A stretch of DNA of 33,515 nt. Origin: Roseateles chitinivorans (GTDB taxonomy: Bacteria; Pseudomonadota; Gammaproteobacteria; Burkholderiales; Burkholderiaceae_C). Numbering within the stretch: position 1 is the stretch's first letter; each line of letters begins with the position of its first letter. Below the pieces are notes generated by a model that ran no database searches, was not told the DNA's origin, and saw only the letters and a program-made list of their open reading frames with translations. The stretch covers positions 1 to 33,515 of the forward strand of contig NZ_PEOG01000063.1 in assembly GCF_002761755.1 (NCBI RefSeq). Direction: 5' to 3'. A program made the translations under genes and the position numbers. This document shows, one piece after another, positions 8,919 through 18,763 of the stretch.

Positions 8919-8948
8919 TGGAAACGGCTCCGCCTTTCGGGGTATGGT
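8919..8948 (+). promoter_or_regulatory. Weak sigma-70-like promoter for the binding-protein gene
   Basis: TGGAAA at 8919-8924 and TATGGT at 8943-8948 are each four of six matches to consensus, with an 18-bp spacer. The predicted start near 8955 abuts the palindrome at 8956-8969. Weak matches, so a tentative call. Confidence 0.3.
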
Positions 8949-8955
8949 CGCTCGC

Positions 8956-8969
8956 GTTGAGAACTCAAC
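8956..8969. promoter_or_regulatory. Palindromic operator candidate
   Basis: GTTGAG-AA-CTCAAC is a perfect 6-bp inverted repeat with a 2-bp centre. It sits at the predicted transcription start and 34 bp before the ATG of the binding-protein gene. A dimeric repressor bound here would block initiation. The regulator is not identifiable from the window. Confidence 0.35.
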
Positions 8970-9003
8970 GTCATTCCACATATCCCGAGTCGGAGGTTCC
9001 TAG

Positions 9004-10146
9004 ATGCAATCCAAGCTGAATGTGATCGTGGGCGCAATCGCCATTGCCGCGAGCGGCGCCGCGATGGCGCAGGATGCGGTGGTCAAGATCGGCCACGTGG
9101 GTCCGACCAGCGGCGCGATCGCGCACCTGGGCAAGGACAACGAACTGGGCGCCAAGATGGCCATCGACGAGCTGAACGCCAAGGGCGTGACGATCGGTGG
9201 CAAGAAGGTCAAGTTCGAACTGCTGGCTGAAGACGATGCCGGCGATCCGAAGCAAGGCACCGCCGCCGCCCAGAAGCTGGTCGACTCCAAGGTCAACGGC
9301 GTGGTCGGCCACCTGAACTCCGGCACGACCATCCCTGCGTCCAAGATCTACAGCGACGCCGGCATCCCGCAGATCTCGCCGTCGGCGACCAACCCCAAGT
9401 ACACCCGCAACGGCTACAAGACCGCGTTCCGCGTCGTGGCTGACGACGTGCACCTGGGCGGCACGCTGGGCAAGTACGCGGTGACCACGCTCAAGGGCAA
9501 GTCCATCGCCGTCATCGACGACCGCACCGCCTACGGCCAGGGCGTCGCCGACGAGTTCGAGAAGGGCGTCAAGGCCGCTGGCGGCAAGGTCGTCGGCCGT
9601 GAGTTCACCAACGACAAGGCCACGGACTTCACCGCCATCCTGACCTCCCTGAAGGGCAAGAAGCCCGACGTCGTCTTCTTCGGCGGCATGGATGCCGTGG
9701 CCGGCCCGATGCTGCGCCAGATGAAGCAGCTGGGCATCGAAGCCAAGTTCATGGGCGGCGACGGCATCTGCACCGCCGAACTGCCCAAGCTGTCCGCCAG
9801 CACGATCGCCGACAGCCAGGTCGTCTGCGCGGAAGCGGGCGGCGTGGAAGGCGAATCGAAGAAGTCGCTGGACGCCTTCAAGACCAAGTTCAAGGACAAG
9901 TACAAGGTCGACGTCCAGATCTACGCCCCGTACGTCTATGACGCGGTCAACGTGATGGTCGACGCCATGGTCAAGGCCAAGTCCGCCGATCCGAAGGTCT
10001 ACCTGCCGGTGCTGGCCAAGACCGCCGACTACAAGGGCGTGACCGGCACGATCGCCTTCGACGCCAAGGGCGACATCAAGAACGGCGCGCTGACCCTGTA
10101 CACCTACAAGGGTGGCAACCGCGAGCAGATCGCCGTCGTGCGCTGA
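9004..10146 (+). CDS. Branched-chain amino acid ABC transporter substrate-binding protein (LivJ/K type)
   Basis: 380 residues. A Sec signal peptide (residues 1-22, cleavage after AMA before QDAVVKIG) is followed by a type I periplasmic binding fold: VKIGHVGPTSGAIAHLGKDNELGAKMAIDELN at the start of the mature protein, DAGDPKQGTAAAQKLVD, and GHLNSGTTIPASKIYSDAGIPQISPSAT in the ligand cleft. These are LivJ/LivK hallmarks (Leu/Ile/Val binding in the periplasm); related proteins bind other amino acids or amides. GGAGG at 8992-8996, 7 bp before the ATG, fixes the start. No livHMGF permease or ATPase genes are adjacent and a strong terminator follows, so it is an orphan or serves a transporter encoded elsewhere. 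Its Lys codons are almost all AAG, consistent with high expression. Confidence 0.93.
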   Translation: MQSKLNVIVGAIAIAASGAAMAQDAVVKIGHVGPTSGAIAHLGKDNELGAKMAIDELNAKGVTIGGKKVKFELLAEDDAGDPKQGTAAAQKLVDSKVNGVVGHLNSGTTIPASKIYSDAGIPQISPSATNPKYTRNGYKTAFRVVADDVHLGGTLGKYAVTTLKGKSIAVIDDRTAYGQGVADEFEKGVKAAGGKVVGREFTNDKATDFTAILTSLKGKKPDVVFFGGMDAVAGPMLRQMKQLGIEAKFMGGDGICTAELPKLSASTIADSQVVCAEAGGVEGESKKSLDAFKTKFKDKYKVDVQIYAPYVYDAVNVMVDAMVKAKSADPKVYLPVLAKTADYKGVTGTIAFDAKGDIKNGALTLYTYKGGNREQIAVVR

Positions 10147-10190
10147 TCCACGACCTGTCCGCGCGGTCCTCGCGACCGCGTCGGCCGACG

Positions 10191-10219
10191 AAACGCCCAC
10201 TTCGGTGGGCGTTTTTTTT
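10191..10219 (+). terminator. Strong intrinsic terminator
   Basis: ACGCCCAC (10193-10200), a TTCG tetraloop, then GTGGGCGT (10205-10212), followed by seven further T. Flanking AA/TT extend the stem. It ends the binding-protein transcript about 45 bp after its stop codon and isolates it from the downstream locus. Confidence 0.93.
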
Positions 10220-10618
10220 CGCTCCAGGGGGCGCGACGTCGACGCGACATGCCGGTGTCCCCTGATCGAGGGATCACCCCCTCACTCGCGTGCATTCCCG
10301 CACGAGAGCCCCCCAAAGCATTCAGTCAGGGGGTTTGCGCCTCGAAGGCGCTACCGACAATGGCCTCCGTCAGCGCGCCGAGGGATCGATTCGGGGATCC
10401 GGCGGCGGTCGGCGGGACGGGTTCAACCGGGTCGGATTGCAAGGCGCAGGCCCCTGCAAACAGGGGGCTTTCAAGCCTGGGGGGCGGAGGCATGATGCCC
10501 CCCGCAGCGAACAGGGTCCTCCTCTGGAGGAGGTGTTCGCGACGAGCGGTCCAGAGAGGTTCACCCGGGTCGGCGACAGCGTCCCAAGAGGATGCCGTGA
10601 CCAGCTTTGGGGACGGGC
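10220..10618 (+). other. Structured gene-free leader upstream of the EPS locus
   Basis: 399 bp without a credible gene. It holds a series of hairpins in the plus sense: an outer stem ACCCCCT/AGGGGGT with an ACT/AGT extension (10276-10286 with 10324-10334) enclosing CGTGC/GCACG (10289-10304); GCGCCT-CGA-AGGCGC (10337-10351); CCCCTG-CAAA-CAGGGG (10451-10466); an interrupted GCGG.GGCAT/ATGCC..CCGC stem (10484-10505); and a two-part stem GCGAACA / TCCTCC-TCT-GGAGGA / TGTTCGC (10507-10540). It does not match the c-di-GMP or other riboswitch cores I know. It could be a 5' leader controlling the EPS operon or an independent RNA. Confidence 0.45.
10507..10540 (+). repeat. Two-part hairpin about 80 bp before the sugar transferase gene
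   Basis: Perfect 7-bp outer stem GCGAACA/TGTTCGC and 6-bp inner stem TCCTCC/GGAGGA, separated by a GGG/GG internal loop and closed by a TCT triloop. It is the most stable-looking element of the leader. The GGAGGA arm resembles a ribosome binding site but no start codon follows at a useful distance. Confidence 0.5.
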
Positions 10619-11998
10619 ATGATTCGAATTTTTAACCACTACCTCCATCGTCGTACCCTGATCCAGGTGCTCTTCGACCTGGGCCTGATCATCGCGGCGG
10701 TGTTCGCGGTCGCGCTGAGCCACGGCAGCGGCGAGCACATGATGAGCTTCGCGGCGTCCTATGGCCTGTCCCTGGCCGGCGGCATGTTCGTCATCAACTC
10801 GGCGTCCGGCCTCTACTCCCAATCCCACAAGCGCTCGCTGACGCAGTCCTGCGCCCGCGCGCTGTTCGCGTTGCTGATCGGCCTGCCGCTGGCCTACGGC
10901 CTGTTCAGCCTGATCCCCGCCACCGTCTCCCACCGCGACCTGCTGACCACGACCGCCATGCTGGCCGTCGCGCTGGTCATGGTGCATCGCGTCTACGCGG
11001 CGCATTCCGGCGTGCAGGGCGCCGGCCGGACCAAGATCCTGATCTTCGGCAGCGGCCACGCCGCGCTGGCGGTCAGCGAGAGCCTGCGCGCCGCCGATCC
11101 GCATGCGCAGATCGTCGGTTTCCTGCCGGGCCCCAACGAGGTCGACCCGCAGGTCCCCGCCCACCAACTGCTGGCCGCCGGCGAGACCCTGACCGACGCC
11201 GCGATGCGCCTGGGCGTGGACGAGATCGTCGTGGCGCTGTCCGAGCGCCGGGGCGGTTCCATGCCACTGCGCCAGCTGCTGGACTGCAAGCTCTACGGCA
11301 TCCGCGTCGTGGACCTGGCCACCTACTTCGAGAAGACGCTGGCGCAGATCAAGATCAGCCACGTCCACGCCGGCTGGCTGATCTTCGGTGACGGCTTCAA
11401 CCAGGGCGTGCTGCGCAGCGCGGTCAAGCGCGCCTTCGACCTGGTGTCCTCGCTGGTGCTGCTGGTGGCGACCGCGCCGATCATGGCGGTCACCGCGCTG
11501 CTCATCAAGCTGGAATCGCCCGGCAGCATCTTCTACACGCAGGAACGCGTGGGCCTGAACGGCGGCACCTTCAAGGTGATCAAGTTCCGCAGCATGCGCA
11601 ACGACGCCGAGAAGGACGGCCGCCCCCAGTGGGCGACCAAGAACGATGCCCGCGTGACCCGCGTCGGCAACTTCATCCGCAAGGTCCGCATCGACGAGCT
11701 GCCGCAGCTGATCAATGTGCTGCGCGGCCAGATGAGCATGGTGGGCCCGCGTCCCGAGCGGCCGTTCTTCGTCGACGAGCTGGTCGCGCAGATCCCGTAC
11801 TACGCGGTGCGCCACAGCGTGAAGCCGGGCGTGACCGGCTGGGCGCAGGTGCGCTACGAATACGGTTCCACCATCGAGGACTCGCTGGAGAAGCTCCAGT
11901 ACGACCTGTACTACGTCAAGAACCACACGCTGTTCCTCGATCTGCTGATCATGCTGGAGACGGTGGCGGTGGTCCTGACGGGCCGGGGGGCGCGCTGA
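10619..11998 (+). CDS. PEP-CTERM-associated undecaprenyl-phosphate sugar transferase (TIGR03013-like)
   Basis: 459 residues. The N-terminal half has four membrane helices (about residues 15-130), then a Rossmann-like segment (KILIFGSGHAALAVSESL). The C-terminal half is the bacterial sugar transferase (WcaJ/PglC) domain: KRAFDLVSSLVLLVATAPI re-entrant helix, ERVGLNGGTFKVIKFRSM, RKVRIDELPQLINVLRGQMS, MVGPRPERPFF and SVKPGVTGWAQV. Such enzymes move a sugar-1-phosphate onto undecaprenyl phosphate, the first step of repeat-unit EPS assembly at the inner membrane. Adjacency to prsK/prsR/prsT points to the exosortase-associated subfamily. ATG at 10619 is preferred over an upstream in-frame TTG because the conserved MIRIFNHY start is there and GGGG lies about 6 bp before it. 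83 bp separate it from prsK. Confidence 0.9.
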   Translation: MIRIFNHYLHRRTLIQVLFDLGLIIAAVFAVALSHGSGEHMMSFAASYGLSLAGGMFVINSASGLYSQSHKRSLTQSCARALFALLIGLPLAYGLFSLIPATVSHRDLLTTTAMLAVALVMVHRVYAAHSGVQGAGRTKILIFGSGHAALAVSESLRAADPHAQIVGFLPGPNEVDPQVPAHQLLAAGETLTDAAMRLGVDEIVVALSERRGGSMPLRQLLDCKLYGIRVVDLATYFEKTLAQIKISHVHAGWLIFGDGFNQGVLRSAVKRAFDLVSSLVLLVATAPIMAVTALLIKLESPGSIFYTQERVGLNGGTFKVIKFRSMRNDAEKDGRPQWATKNDARVTRVGNFIRKVRIDELPQLINVLRGQMSMVGPRPERPFFVDELVAQIPYYAVRHSVKPGVTGWAQVRYEYGSTIEDSLEKLQYDLYYVKNHTLFLDLLIMLETVAVVLTGRGAR

Positions 11999-12081
11999 GC
12001 GCGACGGCGGAGCGACCCGCTCCCGGCGTCCCGTTCCCGCGCCTGCCTCGGAACGCCGCCCGCACGCCGGGACCCTGATCC

Positions 12082-14220
12082 ATGTGGGCAGACTCCCTGA
12101 ACCTCGGCACCGCGTCCGGGATCGTCGCGGTATTGGCGCACCTGGCCCTGGCGGTCGTGGTGCTGCCGCAGTTCGGCCAGCATCGTCGTCGCGCGCTGCG
12201 GCTCGAGGCCGCGCTGCTGCTCAGCGCCGTCTGGGCCGGCCTGGACGCGGCGGTGGAGCAGGGCTGGCTCGGCTCGCACCAATGGCCGGCGCTCGTGCTG
12301 CTGCCCATCTGCGACGCGCTGCGCTACGGCGCATGGTTCTCCTTCATCCTGGCGCTGATCGAATCGCGCGGTGACGATGGCCAGGCGCGCAGCGCCGGCG
12401 TCGCGCGGCCGCTGCAATGGCTGGCCTGGGCCGGCGTGGCGGCTGCGGTCGCGCTGCCGCTGTGGCGCTACTGGGGCGACGCGCCGCTGGGCCAGATGCA
12501 GCGCCCGATGACGATGGCCTGGCTGGGCCTGGGCGTCTTCGGCCTGGTGCTGCTGGAGCAGATGCTGCGCAACATCCACAGCGACGCGCGCTGGAACGCC
12601 AAGCCGGTCTGCCTCGGCCTGGGCGCGGTCTTCGCGTTCGACGTGTTCGTGTTCTCGCAGGCCTCGCTGTTCCAGCAGTTCGACGGCGACGCGCTGAGCG
12701 TGCGCGCGGCCGTGCACAGCCTGGCCGTGCCGCTGCTCTGGCTGGCCAGCCGGCGCCACAAGAAGTGGCTGGACAAGCTCCATGTCTCGCGCACCGCGGC
12801 CTTCCATTCGGCCACGCTGCTGATCGTCGGCGTCTATCTGCTGGGGGTGTCCGGCATCGGCTATTACGTGCGCTACACCGGTGGCGAATGGGGCCGCGCG
12901 CTGCAGCAGGTGCTGCTGGCCGTGGGGGTGCTGGCGCTGCTGACGATGGGTCTGTCGGGCTCGCTGCGCGCCAAGCTGCGCGTCTACATCAGCAAGCACT
13001 TCTTCAGCTATCGCTACGACTATCGCCAGGAGTGGTTGCGCTTCACCGCGATGCTGTCGGCCAGCGCCTCGCCGGCGGAGCTGGGCGAGTCGGTGATCCG
13101 CGGGCTGGCGCACCTGGTGGAGAGCCCTTCGGGCGCGCTGTGGCTGCGCCGCGCGCCCGCGGCCGGCGCTGGCGGCGAATACCAGCAGGCCGCGCGCTGG
13201 AACCTCAACGACGACCGCCAGCCGCTGGTCGCCGACGACGCGCTGCTGCACCTGCTGCAGGAGCGGGCCTGGATCGTCGACCTGGACGAATGGCGCCGCG
13301 ATCCCGGCGCCTACGAGCATGCGCCGCTGCCGGCCGCGCTGGCCGGCGACGCGCGCCACTGGCTGCTGGTGCCGCTGATCAATGCGGGCACGTTGACCGG
13401 CTGGGTCATCCTCGGGCAACCGCGCACGCGGCTGGAGCTGAACTGGGAAGTGCGCGACCTGCTGCGCACCGCCGCCCAGCAGGCCGCCAGCTATCTGGCG
13501 CAGATGCAGGCGGCGGAGGCGCTGCTGGAGGCGCGCAAGTTCGAGGCCTTCAACCGCATGTCGGCCTTCGTCGTGCATGACCTGAAGAACATCGTCACGC
13601 AGCTGTCGCTGATGATGAAGAACGCCAAGCGGCTGCGCGACAACCCGGAGTTCCAGCAGGACATGCTGGACACGGTCGAGAACTCGCTGGAGAAGATGCG
13701 CCAGCTGATGCTGCAGCTGCGCGAGGGCGACAAGCCGCATCACGGCAGCACCGGCGGCGTGGCGCTGACGGCGATCGCGCGGCGGCTGACCGCGGCGGCG
13801 GTCAGCAAGGGGCGTGGGCTGGAGCTGGAGCTGCGCGACGACGTCAGCGCGCGCGGCCATGAGGAACGGATCGAGCGCGTGCTCGGCCATGTGGTGCAGA
13901 ACGCGCTGGATGCGACGCCGGTCGAGGGCCGCGTCACGCTGCGGCTGCAGCGCGTGGGCAGCCACGCGCAGGTGGAAGTGGAAGATACTGGCTGCGGCAT
14001 GTCGCAGGAGTTCATCGATCAACGGCTGTTCAAGCCGTTCCAGACGACGAAGGCGGCGGGCATGGGCATCGGCGCCTACGAGAGCTACCAGTACCTGCAG
14101 GAACTAGGGGGGAAGATCAACGTGGAAAGCGCGCCCGGACGAGGCACCAAGGTCACCATCTTGCTGCCGCTGTTTTTCGCCCAGTCGGGCAGCGACGCCG
14201 GCCTGGTGGAGGCGCGATGA
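12082..14220 (+). CDS. prsK: PEP-CTERM system histidine kinase PrsK
   Basis: 712 residues, the size of PrsK. The N-terminal 300 residues contain about eight hydrophobic helices. A GAF-like region follows (about 310-465). The kinase core shows an H-box FVVHDLKNIVTQLSLM with phospho-acceptor His499, an N-box HVVQNALDATP, G1 DTGCGMS, an F-box LFKPFQTTK and a G2 loop AAGMGIGAYES. VVHDLKN and GMGIGAYES are typical of this family. The membrane kinase is thought to phosphorylate PrsR and so control exosortase/EPS genes. The stop at 14218-14220 overlaps an ATG (14217) that opens the repeat-encoded mini-frame described separately, instead of running directly into prsR. Confidence 0.93.
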   Translation: MWADSLNLGTASGIVAVLAHLALAVVVLPQFGQHRRRALRLEAALLLSAVWAGLDAAVEQGWLGSHQWPALVLLPICDALRYGAWFSFILALIESRGDDGQARSAGVARPLQWLAWAGVAAAVALPLWRYWGDAPLGQMQRPMTMAWLGLGVFGLVLLEQMLRNIHSDARWNAKPVCLGLGAVFAFDVFVFSQASLFQQFDGDALSVRAAVHSLAVPLLWLASRRHKKWLDKLHVSRTAAFHSATLLIVGVYLLGVSGIGYYVRYTGGEWGRALQQVLLAVGVLALLTMGLSGSLRAKLRVYISKHFFSYRYDYRQEWLRFTAMLSASASPAELGESVIRGLAHLVESPSGALWLRRAPAAGAGGEYQQAARWNLNDDRQPLVADDALLHLLQERAWIVDLDEWRRDPGAYEHAPLPAALAGDARHWLLVPLINAGTLTGWVILGQPRTRLELNWEVRDLLRTAAQQAASYLAQMQAAEALLEARKFEAFNRMSAFVVHDLKNIVTQLSLMMKNAKRLRDNPEFQQDMLDTVENSLEKMRQLMLQLREGDKPHHGSTGGVALTAIARRLTAAAVSKGRGLELELRDDVSARGHEERIERVLGHVVQNALDATPVEGRVTLRLQRVGSHAQVEVEDTGCGMSQEFIDQRLFKPFQTTKAAGMGIGAYESYQYLQELGGKINVESAPGRGTKVTILLPLFFAQSGSDAGLVEAR

Positions 14221-14371
14221 GTGCCGCCGCACGGCCGCCCGAAGGCGGCACTCCGCCCCTCCCGGAGGGGCCCGCGAAGCGGGGGGAGCACACATTGAGT
14301 GCCGCCGCACGGCCGCCCGAAGGCGGCACTCCGCCCCTCCCGGAGGGGCCCGCGAAGCGGGGGGGGCACGC

Positions 14372-14375
<4 letters not shown>
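14217..14375 (+). repeat. Tandem 78-bp repeat between prsK and prsR, encoding a 52-codon frame
   Basis: Two near-identical 78-bp units (14218-14295 and 14296-14372) differ only at their right ends (two A-to-G changes and one missing T). Each unit holds three hairpins: GTGCCGCC/GGCGGCAC, CCCCTCC-C-GGAGGGG and CCCGC-GAA-GCGGG. Both units are open in one frame from ATG 14217 to TGA 14373, giving 52 codons as two 26-residue repeats (SAAARPPEGGTPPLPEGPAK core). ATGA overlaps occur at both ends, with prsK stop/ATG and with mini-frame stop/prsR ATG. ATGAG or TTGAG borders every unit, suggesting insertion into a former prsK-prsR ATGA junction and then duplication. It looks like a dispersed intergenic palindromic element rather than a real protein gene, but ribosomes could read through it. 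Confidence 0.85.
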
Positions 14376-15739
<1,364 letters not shown>

Positions 15740-15810
15740 GGGCCTGAGCCCCGCGCCGCCGCGACCACCGTCCCCGTCCCCGACTCCAACCGACAGCGAA
15801 AGAGACACGC

Positions 15811-18687
15811 ATGTCCCGCAAGCCCGCGCACCGCCTTCCGACCGGTTCCTTCCCTGGCTCCTCCGGCATCGAGCACGCCGGCCTGCCACGGGCCCTGCAG
15901 CGCGGCGCGACCGCGCTGGCGCTGGGCTCGGCGCTGCTGCTGGCGGGATGCCTCGGCGAATCCGCGCAGGACCTGGTGAGCTCCGCCAAGGCGCACCTGG
16001 AGAAGAAGGACAACAAGGCCGCGATCATCCAGCTCAAGAACGCGCTGCAGAAGGACGAGTCGCTGGCCGAGGCCCGCTACCTGCTGGCCAAGGCGCTGCT
16101 GGAGAGCGGCGACATCGCCGGCGCCGCGATCGAGGCGGAGAAGGCCCGGTCGCAGGGCTTCGGCGGCGATGCGCTGACCGCGCTCCAGGCCCGGCTGCTG
16201 CTGATGCAGGGCAAGGTCGACGAGCTGATCGGCCAGTACGGCAGCCGTCATCTGCAGACCGCCGCCGACGAGGCCGACCTGCAGACCACCCTGGTCGGCG
16301 CCTACGTGGCGAAGCGGAAGCTGGGCGAGGCCCGCAAGGCCGCCGACGCGGCGCTGCGGGCGACGCCCGACAGCGTGGCGGTGCGGCTGGTCAACGTGCG
16401 CCTGCTCACCAGCGAGGGCAAGCTGCCCGAGGCGCGGGAGGAGATCGACCGCCTGGTGGCCAAGTCGCCGCAGGCCGCCGAGGCCTGGCAGCTCAAGGGC
16501 GAGCTGCAGGTGCTGGCCGATGCGCCGGCGGCCGAGTCGATCGCCAGCTTCCGCAAGGCGCTGGAACTCGACAAGAAGCTGGTCGGCGCCCATGCCGGCC
16601 TGATCAACCAGCTGATGCGCACCGGCGACAAGGCCGCGGCCAAGGAGGCCGTCGCCGCGATGAAGGCGGCCGCGCCGCAGCATGCGCAGACCTTCTACTA
16701 CGCCGCCGTCTTCGCGATGGACGCCGGTCAGGTGAAGGAGGCGACCGCGCTGACGCAGGCGCTGTTGAAGGTGGCGCCGAACAACGAGCGCGCGCTCTTC
16801 CTGGCCGGGCGCGTCGCGCAGGCCAACGGCGACCAGCGCCAGGCCGAGGCGAACTACGCCAAGCTGATCCAGGCCGCGCCCGAGGCGCAGTCGGCCCGCG
16901 TCGCGCTGGCCCAGCTGCAGCTGCGCGGCGGCGACGCCGAGCAGGCGATGACGACGCTGCAACCGGCGCTCGACGGCAAGGCGCCGTCGGCCGAGGTGCT
17001 GGCGCTGGCCGCCGAGATCCGTCTCAAGCAGGGCCAGGGCGCCGAGGCCGAGCGCTTCCTCGCCCGCGCCGCCGAGGTGAACCCGAACGACGTGCGCAGC
17101 CGCGTCGGCCTGGCGCTGGGCCAGATCCAGAAGGGGCAGGACGGCGCCGGCGTGGCCGCGCTGCGCAAGCTCTCGGCCGAGGACAAGGGCACGTCGGCCG
17201 ACATCGCGCTGATCAGCGTGCTGGCGCGCAAGAAGGACTACGAGGCCGCGACACAGGCGATCGCCTCGCTCGAGAAGAAGGATCCCAAGTCCTCGACCGC
17301 GCCCGAGCTGCGCGGCCGCATGGCGCTGCTGCGCGGCGACCGCGCCGGCGCGCGCGCCGCCTTCGACGAGGCGGTCCGGCGCGAGCCCACGTCGATGACC
17401 GCGGCCAACAGCCTGTCCACGATGGACCTGCAGGACCGCAAGGTCGAGGATGCCGTCAAGCGCTACGAGGTGGTGCTCAAGGCCGATCCGAAGAACCTGC
17501 GCGCCGAGATGGCCACCATGGGGCTGAAGCTGGCGCACAAGCTGGTCGAGAAGGACGCGGCGATCAAGCGCCTGACCGAGCTCGCCCGGCAGCATCCGGA
17601 CGACCCGACGCCGCGCCAGGCGGCGGTCGGCCTGCTGATGGAGCAGAAGGACTTCAAGACCGCGCTGTCGCTGGCCCAGGAAGGCGTCACCGCCAGCCCC
17701 GACAACCCGGCGCTGATCGACCTGCTGGGCCAGGTGCAGGCCGCCACCGGCGACCGCCAGCAGGCGATCAGCAGCTTCAACAAGGTCGCGACGCTGCAGC
17801 CGCGCTCGCCGCTGGGGCCGCTGCGCCTGGCCGACCTGCATCTGCTGGCCGGCGACAGGGAGGCCGCGGCCGCGGCGCTCAAGCGGGCGCAGGCGATCGG
17901 CCCGGGCGATGGCGAGCTGGCGCGCAAGGTGGTCGAGAAGGCCCTGCAGATGGGCCGCCCGGACCTGGCGCTCGTCGCGGTCAAGGGGCTGCAGCAGGCG
18001 CAGCCCAGGTTCGGCCTGGGCTGGAAGCTCGAGGGCGACGTGGCGCGCAGCCGCCGCGACTTCGTCGCCGCGGTGACCGCCTACCGCAAGGCCGACCAGC
18101 TGGCCGCCGAAGCCGGCGCCACGACCGCGAACACCGAGTTGGCGATCGTGCTGCACAGCACGCTGATCGAGGCCGGCCGCAAGGACGAGGCCGAGCGGTA
18201 TGCCGCCGCCTACCTGGCCAAGTACAAGACCGACGAGCTGTTCCTGTACCACCTGGGCGACGTGGCGCTCAACAGCGGCCGCTACCCCGAGGCGGAGCAG
18301 CGCTATCAGGCGGTGCTGGCCGCCAATCCGATGAACGCGGCGGCGGCCAACAACATCGCCTGGCTGCGTCTGCGGGCCGGCAAGGCGGACGAGGGCTTGA
18401 AATTTGCCGAGCAAGCGAACAAGCTCCGCCCCAACGTGCCGCCATACATGGACACGCTGGCGGAGGCCCTCGCCGCCAAGGGCCAGAACGCCAAGGCCGT
18501 CGAGGTGCAGAAGGAAGCCGTGAAGCAGGCGCCGTCGGTGCCCGCGTACCGGCTGCGCCTGGCGCAGCTGTACGTGGCCGGCGGCAACAAGGGCGACGCC
18601 GAGGCGGAACTCAAGCGCCTGGCGGACCTGGGACCGAATTTCGAGCAACAAGCCGAGGTGCGAAAGCTGCAGGCCGCGATCCGTTGA
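15811..18687 (+). CDS. prsT: PEP-CTERM system TPR-repeat lipoprotein PrsT
   Basis: 958 residues, matching the long TPR lipoproteins of exosortase loci. An N-terminal stretch of about 30 polar residues precedes a hydrophobic segment ending in a lipobox, LLAGC, with Cys47 as lipidation site. The rest is an almost continuous run of helical 34-residue repeats, seen as recurring A..(Y/L)..AL...P patterns (for example NKAAIIQLKNALQKDESLAEARYLLAKALL and YPEAEQRYQAVLAANPMNAAAANNIAWL). It probably acts as a periplasm-facing scaffold for EPS assembly or export; the exact role is unknown in the family. The signal segment starts unusually late, so the true start could be further in, but the ATG at 15811 has a GAAAGAGA site upstream. 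It follows prsR by 71 bp. Confidence 0.92.
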   Translation: MSRKPAHRLPTGSFPGSSGIEHAGLPRALQRGATALALGSALLLAGCLGESAQDLVSSAKAHLEKKDNKAAIIQLKNALQKDESLAEARYLLAKALLESGDIAGAAIEAEKARSQGFGGDALTALQARLLLMQGKVDELIGQYGSRHLQTAADEADLQTTLVGAYVAKRKLGEARKAADAALRATPDSVAVRLVNVRLLTSEGKLPEAREEIDRLVAKSPQAAEAWQLKGELQVLADAPAAESIASFRKALELDKKLVGAHAGLINQLMRTGDKAAAKEAVAAMKAAAPQHAQTFYYAAVFAMDAGQVKEATALTQALLKVAPNNERALFLAGRVAQANGDQRQAEANYAKLIQAAPEAQSARVALAQLQLRGGDAEQAMTTLQPALDGKAPSAEVLALAAEIRLKQGQGAEAERFLARAAEVNPNDVRSRVGLALGQIQKGQDGAGVAALRKLSAEDKGTSADIALISVLARKKDYEAATQAIASLEKKDPKSSTAPELRGRMALLRGDRAGARAAFDEAVRREPTSMTAANSLSTMDLQDRKVEDAVKRYEVVLKADPKNLRAEMATMGLKLAHKLVEKDAAIKRLTELARQHPDDPTPRQAAVGLLMEQKDFKTALSLAQEGVTASPDNPALIDLLGQVQAATGDRQQAISSFNKVATLQPRSPLGPLRLADLHLLAGDREAAAAALKRAQAIGPGDGELARKVVEKALQMGRPDLALVAVKGLQQAQPRFGLGWKLEGDVARSRRDFVAAVTAYRKADQLAAEAGATTANTELAIVLHSTLIEAGRKDEAERYAAAYLAKYKTDELFLYHLGDVALNSGRYPEAEQRYQAVLAANPMNAAAANNIAWLRLRAGKADEGLKFAEQANKLRPNVPPYMDTLAEALAAKGQNAKAVEVQKEAVKQAPSVPAYRLRLAQLYVAGGNKGDAEAELKRLADLGPNFEQQAEVRKLQAAIR

Positions 18688-18763
18688 GGCGGCCGACCAC
18701 GAGGTCGGACGCCCTGGGGGACCGAGAGGCGGCGGAGATACCGCACCCGGGGAGGGGACGGTC

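Larger units (their letters stand above)
8592..9003. other. Gene-free interval upstream of the binding-protein gene
   Basis: 412 bp between holC and the ABC binding protein gene. Frames on both strands here give Arg/Ser/Ala-rich translations without family features. The right third is lower in GC and carries promoter-like sequence, a palindrome (8956-8969) and the ribosome binding site of the next gene. I see no recognisable RNA gene. Confidence 0.5.

Noticed and set aside
8573..9037. A 154-codon minus-strand frame in the gap after holC
   Set aside because: Starts inside the binding-protein gene, ends inside holC, Arg/Ser-rich, no ribosome binding site.
10220..10618. Possible c-di-GMP riboswitch before the EPS locus
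   Set aside because: The conserved GEMM core blocks and tetraloop receptor could not be found, so the region is left as an unassigned structured leader.
10249..10635. Three overlapping plus-strand frames in the leader before the sugar transferase
   Set aside because: Compositions are Arg/Gly/Ser-rich, none has a good start region, and the DNA is dominated by hairpins, which suits RNA better than protein.
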